Origin: Physcocola sp002396385
GTDB taxonomy: Bacteria > Bacteroidota > Bacteroidia > Bacteroidales > Paludibacteraceae
Reading direction: 5' to 3'
Assembly (NCBI GenBank): GCA_946535435.1
Contig: CAMNDM010000005.1
Span: 1 to 64,000, forward strand
Length of the DNA: 64,000 nt
Each line of letters opens with the position of its first letter. Position 1 is the first letter of the stretch. Below are positions 53,651-63,169 of this stretch, one piece after another. The translations under genes were made by a program, and so were the position numbers. The notes under the pieces were generated by a model. That model ran no database searches. It was not told where the DNA came from and was given only the letters and a program-made list of their open reading frames with translations.

Positions 53651-55690
53651 TTATTTAATTCCTGCTCGTTTTAATAAAGCATCAACTGTAGGATATTTCC
53701 CCCGAAAGGCTATATACAGATCTAAAGGATTCTCAGAACCACCCTTCTCTAGTATTTGTGTTCTGAAACGGTTTGCCGTATCTTTATTAAAGAGTCCTTC
53801 TTCTTTAAATACCGAGAAGGCATCTGCGTCTAAGACCTCAGCCCATTTATAACTATAATATCCTGCTGCGTACCCACCATCAAATATGTGTGAGAATTGC
53901 GAACTCATTAGGGTATCATCAACTTCTTGTAGAATTTGCGATTCTCGCCAAGCTTCAGACTCGAATTTTTTAATGGAAACATTTGATTCTAATGGTTTTA
54001 CAATAGAATGCCATGCCATATCCAAATAACCAAAACTGAGTTGGCGCATCATTGCATACCCTGCATGGTAGTTATCTGAGGCTTTTATCTTCAAAATTAG
54101 CTCTTCTGGTATAGCTTCTTGCGTTTTATAGTGTCTTGCGAATCCATCTAGGAATTCTTTTTCCGTTGCCCAGTTTTCCATTATCTGAGATGGGAGTTCC
54201 ACAAAATCGCGATAGACGTTTGTTCCTGCTACAGATTCATAAGTCGTCTTTGATACCATTCCATGAATAGCATGTCCGAACTCATGAAGGAAAGTTTGAA
54301 CCTCATCGATAGAAAGCAAAGAAGGATTGCTTTCTGTCGGCTTCGTCAAATTCATTACTATCGAGATGTGCGGCCTTACATCAGTACCATCGGCTTCCTT
54401 ATGCTGGCATCTGAATTCTGTCATCCAGGCTCCACCTTGTTTGGTTGCTCTAGGGAAGAAATCAACATAGAAAACGGCTAAAAAAGAACCGTCTGCATCA
54501 AAGACTTCATAAGCCTCTACATCTTTATTGTAGACAGGAATAGCGTTGTTTTTTTTGAATTCTAAACCATAAAGGGTGTTGGCCAAACCAAAGACACCTT
54601 TTTTCACATTCTCGAGCTCAAAATAAGGCCTTACAGCCTCTTCATTTACTTTATACTTCTGTTCTTTCAGGATCTCCGAATAGTAAGACCAGTCCCACGG
54701 CATTAATACAAAATCTGACCCGTTTTTCTGTTTTGCAATATCCTCTATTTCTTTGACCTCTTGTTTTGCGAAGTCCTTAGTAGCAGTTAAGAGCTCATTT
54801 AACAAACTATATACGCCAGCTTTATTCTTGGCCATTCTGTGTTCAAGCACATAAGAGGCGTAATCGTCATAACCCAGCAACTGTGCCATCTCTAAACGCA
54901 CGTTTACCAAGCTGCGAACAATTTCCCTATTGTCAAAATCACCGCCATTGGCCTTTGTATTATATGCCATATACAATTCCTTCCTCAGGTTTCTATTATC
55001 GGCATATTTCATAAACGTGATATAGCTTGGTGCCGACAAATCAAACAAATACCCTTCTTTCCCCTTCTCCTTAGCACGTAACTGTGCGGCGTCTCTTGCA
55101 TTCTGAGGCAGCCCAGAAAGGTCGTCGGTATTTGTTATTAACAGATTGTACGCATTCGTCGCATTTAACAGGTTTTGACCATATTTTAACTGCAATGAGG
55201 CACTCTTTCTACTCAGTTCCTTAAATCGTTCTTTTTTCTCTCCACACAAATTAGCCCCTTTATTTACAAAGGCAGTCATCACCTTGTCCAACAAGGTGAG
55301 TTGTTCCTTGCTCAGGTGGAATTCGTCTTTGTGAACATCAACATGTTTGACCCTTTCAAAGAGCCGTTCATCCATATAGATGTTGGTATAGTGGTCGGTC
55401 TCTATTGGAGATATTTCCTCGGCTATCTCGTGCATTTCTGGAGAGGACTCAGCCTCAAGCAGATTGTAAAAAACAGATTGAACTGAAGACAAAAGGCCCC
55501 CTGACCTTTCAAATGCCTCTATGGTGTTCGAAAACGTTGGCGTTTCCGCATTTTGAACTATTTGGTCTATCTCTTTGTTATGTAACTCAAAACCTTTTTG
55601 AAAAGCCGGCTTATAGTCTTCGGTTTTTATCAGATCAAACGGATATGTCTGACGAGGGGTTCTTAAACCCTCAAATAAAGATGTACACAC
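53651..55690 (-). CDS. dcp: M3-family zinc metallopeptidase (dipeptidyl carboxypeptidase-like)
   Basis: A 679-residue peptidase with the thimet-oligopeptidase zinc motif HEFGHAIHGM and the downstream metal ligand region (FVELPSQIMENWA). The N-terminal helical part matches Dcp/OpdA (PFDLIKTEDYKPAFQKGFE). These enzymes trim peptides. Many relatives in this phylum carry a lipoprotein leader; this one starts directly at the helical domain, so it is probably cytoplasmic, unless the true start is upstream inside the preceding gene. It starts 2 bases after the YihY/BrkB gene stop. Confidence 0.92.
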   Translation of the reverse strand: MCTSLFEGLRTPRQTYPFDLIKTEDYKPAFQKGFELHNKEIDQIVQNAETPTFSNTIEAFERSGGLLSSVQSVFYNLLEAESSPEMHEIAEEISPIETDHYTNIYMDERLFERVKHVDVHKDEFHLSKEQLTLLDKVMTAFVNKGANLCGEKKERFKELSRKSASLQLKYGQNLLNATNAYNLLITNTDDLSGLPQNARDAAQLRAKEKGKEGYLFDLSAPSYITFMKYADNRNLRKELYMAYNTKANGGDFDNREIVRSLVNVRLEMAQLLGYDDYASYVLEHRMAKNKAGVYSLLNELLTATKDFAKQEVKEIEDIAKQKNGSDFVLMPWDWSYYSEILKEQKYKVNEEAVRPYFELENVKKGVFGLANTLYGLEFKKNNAIPVYNKDVEAYEVFDADGSFLAVFYVDFFPRATKQGGAWMTEFRCQHKEADGTDVRPHISIVMNLTKPTESNPSLLSIDEVQTFLHEFGHAIHGMVSKTTYESVAGTNVYRDFVELPSQIMENWATEKEFLDGFARHYKTQEAIPEELILKIKASDNYHAGYAMMRQLSFGYLDMAWHSIVKPLESNVSIKKFESEAWRESQILQEVDDTLMSSQFSHIFDGGYAAGYYSYKWAEVLDADAFSVFKEEGLFNKDTANRFRTQILEKGGSENPLDLYIAFRGKYPTVDALLKRAGIK

Positions 55691-55692
55691 GA

Positions 55693-56988
55693 TTAGAGGT
55701 TTTTGATTAGTATTTGATTATTGTCGGAAACAAGTTGTTTATCAATTTCTTCAACCATATTCCAAATTGGACCTAATTCAGGGACTTCATTATCCAAGAA
55801 ATTTTCACTTCCATGACTTCTAAATCGAGCCAACACACTCCCGACTGTTAGTTTTGACGCATCAGCATTCAGAACATAGACAATCTTTTCTTTATCTTCC
55901 AATTCTTTCAATAAGTCGCAGCCACATAAATGTGTTAGAACAATGCTCAGCAACTTAGGGGGAAAGAAATACTCTGTCGATATTTCACGGAATGTCATAC
56001 ACACTTTTCCTTCGTTTATTTTCCGTGAAAATATCTTCAGCAAATACAACTCAATGCATAATTGGTAACGAGGACTAATTCTGTTTATCTCATTCTCAAA
56101 TTCATACATTTCATATTTTTGTCGCGCATACGAAATTTCAGCTCCACACAACAAAATCAACCAGGTTATTCGAATAAACAATAACACAATCGGAATTATG
56201 GCCATACTACCATAAACCGCATTGTAACTTGTTGCCCATTTCATAAAGAAGAAGAACAAGTTTTTAAATATAAGCACTGCACTACCGGCTAACAATCCTG
56301 CGGGTAAGGCCGACAAAAACTGTACACGCGTATTTGGTATTACCATATACACCAGTGTGCAAATACCCCAGCTTATGAGCCATGGCTTTATTGTCATTAA
56401 CACATCGACCAACCAAGAAGCTGTTAATTGTGTTATGTGTATACGGAAATAAAGTGTTAATCCCGATGATATTATTATTAGGAATGGTATTAACAATGTA
56501 AGTGAGAAATAATCTGTAAAACGGCGTACTAATGGACGCAGTTTGGTTACACCCCATATTTCATTTATTGATTTTTCTGTCTGTGAAAAAACATTGTAGA
56601 TTGACCATAATAAGAAAATAATACCTATGCCAATAAATACGCCTCCTTTCGCATGGCTCAAATACGACTCAACCATTATAAAGACGCTCTCTATCGTCTG
56701 TATATTTGTTGTTGGCGACAGAAAACTCTTTAGATAATTAAAGACGGTCTCGTCATATCCAAAACCACGACAAATAGCTATAATAAAAGCTAATGTTGGG
56801 ATGGTGGCAAAAAAAGAGTAATAAGTCAATGCCGATGCCTGCACATTCAATCGCTGTTTAAAGCATAAATTTACCGACAATACAATGACTTTCAAGATTG
56901 ACATTAAATTCCATTTTTGGCTCGATTTTCTAGATACTTGCCAAATGCCAACCTGAACAAAGTGGATTAACTTACGTATATTTTTCAT
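55693..56988 (-). CDS. YihY/BrkB-family membrane protein
   Basis: A 431-residue protein with six hydrophobic helices in its first 290 residues and the family landmarks ASALTYYSFFATIPTLAFIIAI, SIYNVFSQTEKSINEIWG and YGSMAIIPIVLLFIRITWLILLCGAEISYA. The C-terminal 130 residues resemble a winged-helix domain (FREISTEYFFPPKLLSIVL). The family has no firm function; older RNase BN naming is wrong. The frame is open 186 bases further upstream, but that region is RNase P RNA, so I start at ATG 56988. Confidence 0.85.
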   Translation of the reverse strand: MKNIRKLIHFVQVGIWQVSRKSSQKWNLMSILKVIVLSVNLCFKQRLNVQASALTYYSFFATIPTLAFIIAICRGFGYDETVFNYLKSFLSPTTNIQTIESVFIMVESYLSHAKGGVFIGIGIIFLLWSIYNVFSQTEKSINEIWGVTKLRPLVRRFTDYFSLTLLIPFLIIISSGLTLYFRIHITQLTASWLVDVLMTIKPWLISWGICTLVYMVIPNTRVQFLSALPAGLLAGSAVLIFKNLFFFFMKWATSYNAVYGSMAIIPIVLLFIRITWLILLCGAEISYARQKYEMYEFENEINRISPRYQLCIELYLLKIFSRKINEGKVCMTFREISTEYFFPPKLLSIVLTHLCGCDLLKELEDKEKIVYVLNADASKLTVGSVLARFRSHGSENFLDNEVPELGPIWNMVEEIDKQLVSDNNQILIKNL

Positions 56989-57024
56989 AAGAGCAAGTTT
57001 GGCTCTTTTATTATTGACAAAAAT

Positions 57025-57364
57025 ACAGTAGGTATTAAGCCGGGTTCTGTTTCTGGTTAACCAGATGTTTGTCATTAATCTACGACTGGCGTTACCACCA
57101 GTCTCTAGCAATCTACCCCTCGACATCGGGCGAGCAACCCTGTTATCGTCGATATACATGATCTTGCAACCCATAGGCCGTACCCCAATTATGTTACCAT
57201 AACTGAGCGTGGGCTCTTACCCCACATTTTCACCCTTACCCGAAGGCGGTTATTTTCTGTTACGGTGACTTACCCTCACGGATAACTTTCTGTTAGGAAG
57301 TATGGTGCTCTGCGTTGCCCGGACTTTCCTCTGACAATATGCCAGCGACAAACTTACCTACTGT
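57025..57364 (-). ncRNA. rnpB: RNase P RNA, bacterial type A
   Basis: The catalytic RNA that trims tRNA 5' leaders. On the minus strand the conserved 5' core GAGGAAAGTCCGGGC (57331-57317) and the 3' core AGAACCCGGCTTA (57048-57036) are both present about 270 bases apart. The ends pair perfectly: ACAGTAGGTA at 57364-57355 with TACCTACTGT at 57034-57025, helix P1. Length near 340 is normal. The brkB gene starts 36 bases downstream without a clear terminator, so some transcripts may read through. Confidence 0.97.
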
Positions 57365-57493
57365 TATACAAATATAGACAAAAATAAAATTAGAGCCCTG
57401 CCTAAAATTACTTTACTTTAAAAAAACATTGCGAATATATATAGCACAGGCTGATTTTATATAATTCGCATCGTTTTATCGTGCAAACTTATT

Positions 57494-57501
57494 TATTTTT
57501 G
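57494..57501 (+). promoter_or_regulatory. -7 element for the arginase-fold gene
   Basis: TATTTTTG matches TAnnTTTG, 12 bases before the ATG, implying an almost leaderless mRNA. The 129 bases between this and rnpB hold no other clear signal. Confidence 0.4.
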
Positions 57502-57513
57502 TAGAAAAACAAA

Positions 57514-58245
57514 ATGGAACTGAGTATCTTGAATCTTTCTGGAATATACGAAAAAGTGGATTTTTATAAACAATTCACGAACGTATATGTTGACCTTACT
57601 GGCGTTGAAGGCACAAACTGCTATTGCGACGACGAAGCTTGCTCTGCAATAAAAAATGCTATCAAGCATATCAACTACCAGGCTATCCACTTTATCGACT
57701 CTGGAAATTACCACTACATGAGTAAACTCTGGACTGACATGATTGCTTCAAACTTCAACCTTATCGTTTTTGACCACCATACCGATATGCAAGAGCCCTC
57801 CTTCGGCGACATTCTCTCATGCGGTGGTTGGATAAAGAAAGCTATTGAGGAAAACCCATATCTACAAAAAGTCTTTCTTATCGGGGTAAAGATGGAATTG
57901 GCTTTAGAAATACCCGAAAATTTTAAAGACAAAATAGTCTGCATCACAGAACAAGAACTTGACAATGACATACCTAGCATATTAGAACCTACATCCACAC
58001 CATTCTATCTCTCCATCGACAAAGACGCATTATCGGAAGAATACGCCATTACTAATTGGGACCAAGGTTCATTAACACTTTCCCAAATGAAAGATTATAT
58101 AGCTTTTTTTGCTAGTAATGCCAAATTAATAGGTGTAGACGTCTGCGGAGAAACTGATCTGGAGAATTGCGATTCTAAAGCTATCGAGATAAACAATAAA
58201 ACAAACCGCAACATTGTTGAATTCATAAACAAGATTAATAATTAG
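57514..58245 (+). CDS. Arginase/ureohydrolase-fold protein
   Basis: A 243-residue protein with the metal-site pattern of the arginase superfamily: HFIDSGNYHYMS, FDHHTDMQ (Asp87, His89, Asp91), and LSIDKDAL (Asp169, Asp171), then GVDVCGE. It is shorter than true arginases, about 300 residues, and lacks their usual N-terminal GG-HxxL motif. The substrate is unknown; agmatine, arginine or formimino compounds are used by relatives. It stands alone, with a promoter and a shared terminator. Confidence 0.8.
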   Translation: MELSILNLSGIYEKVDFYKQFTNVYVDLTGVEGTNCYCDDEACSAIKNAIKHINYQAIHFIDSGNYHYMSKLWTDMIASNFNLIVFDHHTDMQEPSFGDILSCGGWIKKAIEENPYLQKVFLIGVKMELALEIPENFKDKIVCITEQELDNDIPSILEPTSTPFYLSIDKDALSEEYAITNWDQGSLTLSQMKDYIAFFASNAKLIGVDVCGETDLENCDSKAIEINNKTNRNIVEFINKINN

Positions 58246-58361
58246 CAGTAACCAACAGCACTATACCTCTTCTTCTGAAATCATTCTACACAAATTCTTA
58301 AATGATTATCGGGTAGATTTGATTCTCTGGTTAGCCAATCACTTGAAGTATATAGACACAT

Positions 58362-58398
58362 AAAGCCCCGAAAGTTAACGGAATAACTTCCGGGGTTT
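58362..58398. terminator. Bidirectional terminator between converging genes
   Basis: A 15-base stem (AAAGCCCCGAAAGTTA against TAACTTCCGGGGTTT, with two imperfect pairs) around a short loop, placed between the arginase-fold gene and the GH57 gene, which converge. A-rich and T-rich flanks suit both directions. Confidence 0.75.
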
Positions 58399-58418
58399 AT
58401 TATCTAGTGAATACGTTT

Positions 58419-59807
58419 TTACTTCTTTTTAGAAGCACTCTTCTTTGGTTTCTCCGCCTTGACTTCCGTTTTCGAAGTCTCGTTCTTTATCTCCTTTTTA
58501 GGTTTTTCCTCTTCTTTTTTTGTTCCAGTTTCAAGAGTCTTGATTTTCCCCTTAAGGCTTTCAATCATTTCCTCCTGCTCGTTAATGGTGTTTCTCATAT
58601 TCTCAAGTTCATGGCCATCTGAATCACTGGAGAATTGTTCATTAACAACACTTATGAAATCGTTTAGAACATTCATATAATTGATAAACGCATCATACGG
58701 AGATGAGAATGGACTAGCATGCATAACCCCATTTCCAAAATGCTTGGTGCTCATATAGTAAAAATGGTCACTTGACTGCAGGTAATACCAATCGACTAAT
58801 AATCGCTGATTTTGAGACATTCTCACCATCTCTCCTAACGAAGACACTTTTTCAAATGCCTGTACTTGCAACTCATTACCTAACCACGCCGACGCATCAC
58901 GTTCTTCATCGGCCCATGATATAGGATTATCGAATCGTAACTGATCTATAGGCTTTAACTGCGAAATCACCTCAGATGGAGTCAAGAATGAGATTGAATG
59001 TTCTTTTGCGAATTTAGGCAATGCCCGGAAGAAATCAAAAATACCAGATTCCGCACGTTGTATATCGCCTATCGTTTCCAAATTCATAAACAAACTGGTA
59101 ACCTGTTCTTGTTCTGGAGCCTTGGCTATCCATTGCATATATTTATCTGCGGTTAGCGGAAATTGATCCCAGTTCCAATTAGAGAAACGAAAAGTAACAT
59201 CGTTACTCAAACTTGAATTTCGAGTCAATATCTTTAAACGGGGATCAGACGAGCAACAATAAACATAATTAGGACTATGCCAACCCATGAAACGCTTGTC
59301 TCCTTCTGTCAATATACCGTTGAAACCCATTTGAAGAGCCCTTTGCCCGATTCCATTCGAATAAATCAGCTCCGTATTCCTTAATACTTTCGGTGTTTGT
59401 CCGAACAGATTCTTTATCTTTTGCGAATGTTCACGAACCTGTAATTCAAATTCATCATCACCACGCAACGACACTAATGAATGGGCATAAGTTTCTCCTA
59501 AAAATTCAACACATCCCGTTTTCGATAATTCTTTCAATTTATCTATAACTTCTGGTGCATAATGTTCCAACAAATCAAGTGCAACTCCAGAAACCGACAA
59601 TCCGAAATGGAATTTTCCACCCGTTTCTTTTATCAAATCAAGAAACATTTGTGTTGCAGGCAAATAGCAACAATGAGCTAATCTGGTGATATTCTCTTCA
59701 TTGAAACGGTCATCGTAATAATAATGATCATTCCCTATATCGAAGAATCTATACCTCCGCAAATGAGAAGGTTGATGTATTTCAAAATAAAAGCATATTG
59801 TATTCAT
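58419..59807 (-). CDS. GH57 glycosidase with Lys-rich coiled tail
   Basis: A 462-residue family 57 enzyme (alpha-amylase or 4-alpha-glucanotransferase type). It begins with the family's FEIHQPSH motif, has RNTELIYSNGIG with the nucleophile-type Glu near 149, and FMNLETIGD later. From about residue 395 the sequence becomes a coiled coil (ENMRNTINEQEEMIESLKGK) and ends in a Lys/Glu/Ala-rich tail (EKPKKSASKKK), unusual for a glycosidase. It is the last gene of a three-gene polyglucan cluster. Confidence 0.9.
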   Translation of the reverse strand: MNTICFYFEIHQPSHLRRYRFFDIGNDHYYYDDRFNEENITRLAHCCYLPATQMFLDLIKETGGKFHFGLSVSGVALDLLEHYAPEVIDKLKELSKTGCVEFLGETYAHSLVSLRGDDEFELQVREHSQKIKNLFGQTPKVLRNTELIYSNGIGQRALQMGFNGILTEGDKRFMGWHSPNYVYCCSSDPRLKILTRNSSLSNDVTFRFSNWNWDQFPLTADKYMQWIAKAPEQEQVTSLFMNLETIGDIQRAESGIFDFFRALPKFAKEHSISFLTPSEVISQLKPIDQLRFDNPISWADEERDASAWLGNELQVQAFEKVSSLGEMVRMSQNQRLLVDWYYLQSSDHFYYMSTKHFGNGVMHASPFSSPYDAFINYMNVLNDFISVVNEQFSSDSDGHELENMRNTINEQEEMIESLKGKIKTLETGTKKEEEKPKKEIKNETSKTEVKAEKPKKSASKKK

Positions 59808-59829
59808 AATATCATCTATTTCCTTTTGT

Positions 59830-61092
59830 TTACCTACCCAAGACCATATTATATATGGTTCTTAGTTTCATGGCTGCATATTCCCATTTTATTTCATCAA
59901 CCTCTTTCTTTCCTTCCTTATGAAGGAATTCATAAAGTGATTGATTTGTTATTATAGAATAAATGGCATCGGCCATAGCGTCAATGTCCCAATAATCAAT
60001 TTTTATCGCATTATTCAATATCTCAGCACAACCCGATTGCTTCGAGATGATGGTTGGCACTCCACACTGCATCGCTTCCAATGGCGATATGCCAAAAGGT
60101 TCCGACACTGACGGCATAACATATACATCGCTGGCTTTTAACATCTTGTAAACATCTTGTCCTCTTAAAAAACCTGTAAACAAGAATCTGTCAGTTATAT
60201 TGCGGTACACCGCATGATGCAGCATTTCCATCATTTTATCACCACCTCCGGCCATAACAAAACGAACATTCTGCACTCGCTGAAGCACCCGGTATGCAGC
60301 TTCAACAAAGTATTCAGGCCCTTTTTGCATGGTAATTCGTCCTAAAAATGTCACAACTTTTGTGTGAGGATCCTTGTATGGATTCAATGCTTGAATAGAT
60401 GCCGGCAAAGGCTCAACTGCATTATGTACTGTTGTTACTTTTCTCGGATCAATATGATAGTTGTTAATTACTGTATTTCTCGTCAAATTTGACACTGTTA
60501 TTATATGGTCGGCCATATCCATACCATACTTTTCTATCCCATATACAGTTGGATTAACGTTTCCACGACTTCGGTCAAAATCGGTCGCATGCACATGTAT
60601 TACAAGTGGTTTTCCAGTCAGCTGTTTGGCCCGTACACCAGCAGGATAGGTTAACCAATCGTGGGAATGTATTACATCAAACGACTCTGCTCTTGCGACG
60701 ACAGCAGCAACTGCTGCATAATTTCGAATCTCATCCAAAAGATTGTCTGGGTAACGACCCGAAAAATCCACGGTCCCTATTCCCCCAGAAGTAATGTACC
60801 GGTTATCTTCACAGATACAATCCCGATAATGGTAATACTCGTCGGCACTCATTTTGTTTCCCAATTGCTGGCACAAAAATCCATAATCAGGATTTTCATA
60901 TACAATTGGGACCAAATTAGCCCCTATTATCTTCATAAAGCTTTGGTCTTCATCTCCTTGCGGTTTAGGCAATACAAAGGTCATCTGCAAATCTTTTTGC
61001 AGAGACAACCCCTTTGTTAGGCCATAACACGCAGTGCCTAAACCTCCTAATATGTGAGGAGGGAATTCCCAACCAAACATCAAAGCCTTCAT
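59830..61092 (-). CDS. Glycogen-synthase-like glycosyltransferase (GT4 family)
   Basis: A 420-residue GT-B enzyme. The N-terminus MFGWEFPPHILGGLGTACYGL gives the nucleotide-sugar loop, HSHDWLTYPAGV and VHNAVEPLPAS follow, and the C-domain has VTFLGRITMQKGPEYFVEAA and the EX7E motif in EPFGISPLEAMQCG. Its place between the GH57 and debranching genes points to alpha-glucan elongation. ADP- or UDP-glucose use cannot be decided here. It ends 22 bases before GH57. Confidence 0.9.
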   Translation of the reverse strand: MKALMFGWEFPPHILGGLGTACYGLTKGLSLQKDLQMTFVLPKPQGDEDQSFMKIIGANLVPIVYENPDYGFLCQQLGNKMSADEYYHYRDCICEDNRYITSGGIGTVDFSGRYPDNLLDEIRNYAAVAAVVARAESFDVIHSHDWLTYPAGVRAKQLTGKPLVIHVHATDFDRSRGNVNPTVYGIEKYGMDMADHIITVSNLTRNTVINNYHIDPRKVTTVHNAVEPLPASIQALNPYKDPHTKVVTFLGRITMQKGPEYFVEAAYRVLQRVQNVRFVMAGGGDKMMEMLHHAVYRNITDRFLFTGFLRGQDVYKMLKASDVYVMPSVSEPFGISPLEAMQCGVPTIISKQSGCAEILNNAIKIDYWDIDAMADAIYSIITNQSLYEFLHKEGKKEVDEIKWEYAAMKLRTIYNMVLGR

Positions 61093-61130
61093 AAAAAATA
61101 CTTTTTTATTAAGTCGTTGCCTTTATTAGT

Positions 61131-63077
61131 TTATCGATTATAATTCTCAACTACATAAAAAGCACGAATTACTTCTGATATATTTATCAAATACGACATT
61201 CCGCCACGTCCTGTAAACGGTTGTGTTGCATCATACATTTCCGACAATGTGCCTAAACAATCGTTAAACAATTCTCCTGTGAACGCAACTAGCGAACGCT
61301 TGGCAAAATCATAACCATTTTGCTGGTATACTTTCAAATAAGCTTCCACATACGCACCCATTAACCAGGGATAGACGGCGCCTTGAAATGCCTCATAATC
61401 TCGAGTCACCTGGTCTCCTCCACACCATCCGTGGTAATTGTTACTTTTCGGACTTAAAGAACGAACCCCTTTGGGTGTCAATAATTCCTTCGTTGACATA
61501 TCGACCACCATTTTTTTCTGAATTTCATCAAGTGGAGAATATGGAAGCGATACAGCGAACAGCATATTGGGCCTTACTGAATTTTCGTGATGATCACCAT
61601 CAACAAAATCAAACAAATAAGTTCCATTCCAAAAAACAGGAGTAAAGCTAAGCCTCAATGCATCTGCAAAATCGTTATATTCATTTGCCACATCATACAT
61701 GTTTAAGTGTTGGGCCATATTCGCATAAAAACGCATAACATTATACCACAACGCATTGATTTCTACAACGTAGCCACTTCTTGGTGTTATCGGGTTTCCG
61801 TTAGGAGCTATTGCATTCATCCACGTAACTGGTCGGTTCCAACCGTCCTTTACGTATAGAAGTCCATTCTCATGACATTCGATTAAAGGATGCTTTCCTC
61901 CCTTAAGAAAAGTCATTATCGACGTCAAAATCTTATCGTATTTCAACCATGTTTGCTCTTCTCCATACTTTTCAGCATAGAGTTGGAGTGCACGTACAAC
62001 CCATAATAAGACATCTGGGTTATCTAGCCCTTCCATCTTTGTCTTGTTTCCTTTTCCTTCAATGAAATTCTGTATTCCTGGAATAGCCGAATTCATTATG
62101 GAATCAAATGTTTTTGCATCGTCAAATGGCAGCGTCACTCCGGGTAATGCTATAAACATATCACGAGCACGACAACCAAACCAGGGAAAACCAGCCCTCA
62201 AATAGAGTTCTTTTGACGACTTCTTCAAAAAGAATTTTGACACTGAATTCCGAAGGGTTTGTTTCACATCTGAATTTTCACCCTTTTTGTTCATTTCTGC
62301 TCTATACTGCGACATTATAGATGCTGAGTTTACCTCTTCCAATCCTGCAGTAAACACAACCGACTCGCCTTTTTTTAGCGACAAAGTAAAATAACCAGGG
62401 ACAAAAAGGTCTTCTTTGAAGTTATATCCTCTCCATTTTTCGTTAAAATACTCTATACCACGATTCCATGATGGTTTCGATACGAACCGAACATTTCGGC
62501 TGAACTGCATTGATAAACTTGGATAACCCGAATATAGGCAGGTGGTTATTCCATTGTCTATTTCTTTATAATCGGTCGTCGCATTATAATTTGCCTGACA
62601 TAAGGTATCTACATTACGAAATGCCAAGTTCGGATTAAATCGGAACAATACGTCGGCTTTTGAATCTAACAAGGTATATCGGATATAAACGCGGCTTTCA
62701 ACGGTCGATAAGACTAACTCCTTTGAAAGTATCACATCTGCCAAATGATAGGTCAGACATGGAACTCTGTCGTAAGTTAAACCGCAAAGATATTTATTAC
62801 CGTTAGGCGTAAAGTTGTTTTCGCCGTATTGGTGCATGCCTATTCTGAATTCAACACCATTCAATACTATAGATTCATCAAGGGTCGACAACAAAACATG
62901 ATTTGTTGAACCCATGTTTTTTATTGGGACAACTAGCAAGCCATGATATTTCCTTGTATTGCATCCGGGAACCGACATACTTATATAGGCTCCTTGTTTA
63001 TTTGCATCTAACAATTCCAATGAAATGGCACGCTGTGTATTTCTCAGTATTGATTTATCGAGTTTAAAATATCCCAT
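61131..63077 (-). CDS. Glycogen debranching enzyme (amylo-alpha-1,6-glucosidase type)
   Basis: A 648-residue protein. The N-domain (GCNTRKYHGLLVV, the GDE N-terminal signature) is beta-rich; the C-domain is an alpha/alpha barrel with AGFPWFGCRARDMFIALPGV, NPDVLLWVVRALQLY and NYHGWCGGDQVTRDYEAFQGAVYPWL. It cleaves alpha-1,6 branch points. It leads the cluster and carries a recognisable promoter. Confidence 0.92.
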   Translation of the reverse strand: MGYFKLDKSILRNTQRAISLELLDANKQGAYISMSVPGCNTRKYHGLLVVPIKNMGSTNHVLLSTLDESIVLNGVEFRIGMHQYGENNFTPNGNKYLCGLTYDRVPCLTYHLADVILSKELVLSTVESRVYIRYTLLDSKADVLFRFNPNLAFRNVDTLCQANYNATTDYKEIDNGITTCLYSGYPSLSMQFSRNVRFVSKPSWNRGIEYFNEKWRGYNFKEDLFVPGYFTLSLKKGESVVFTAGLEEVNSASIMSQYRAEMNKKGENSDVKQTLRNSVSKFFLKKSSKELYLRAGFPWFGCRARDMFIALPGVTLPFDDAKTFDSIMNSAIPGIQNFIEGKGNKTKMEGLDNPDVLLWVVRALQLYAEKYGEEQTWLKYDKILTSIMTFLKGGKHPLIECHENGLLYVKDGWNRPVTWMNAIAPNGNPITPRSGYVVEINALWYNVMRFYANMAQHLNMYDVANEYNDFADALRLSFTPVFWNGTYLFDFVDGDHHENSVRPNMLFAVSLPYSPLDEIQKKMVVDMSTKELLTPKGVRSLSPKSNNYHGWCGGDQVTRDYEAFQGAVYPWLMGAYVEAYLKVYQQNGYDFAKRSLVAFTGELFNDCLGTLSEMYDATQPFTGRGGMSYLINISEVIRAFYVVENYNR

Positions 63078-63108
63078 TGCCGAATCTATTTTGAGTTTAA
63101 TCTCATCA

Positions 63109-63141
63109 TAAAGTTAGTGAAAAAAGGGCATAATGGACAAA
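63109..63141 (-). promoter_or_regulatory. Promoter of the glycogen cluster
   Basis: On the minus strand TTTG (63141-63138), 21 bases, then TAACTTTA (63116-63109), one base off the -7 consensus, 32 bases before the debranching-enzyme ATG. Confidence 0.45.
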
Positions 63142-63169
63142 AAAACATACTTTTTTCACTACAAAAGCG

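Noticed and set aside
56989..57174. N-terminal 62-residue extension of the YihY/BrkB protein
   Set aside because: This segment is the 3' part of RNase P RNA, and the BrkB family begins near the ATG at 56988.
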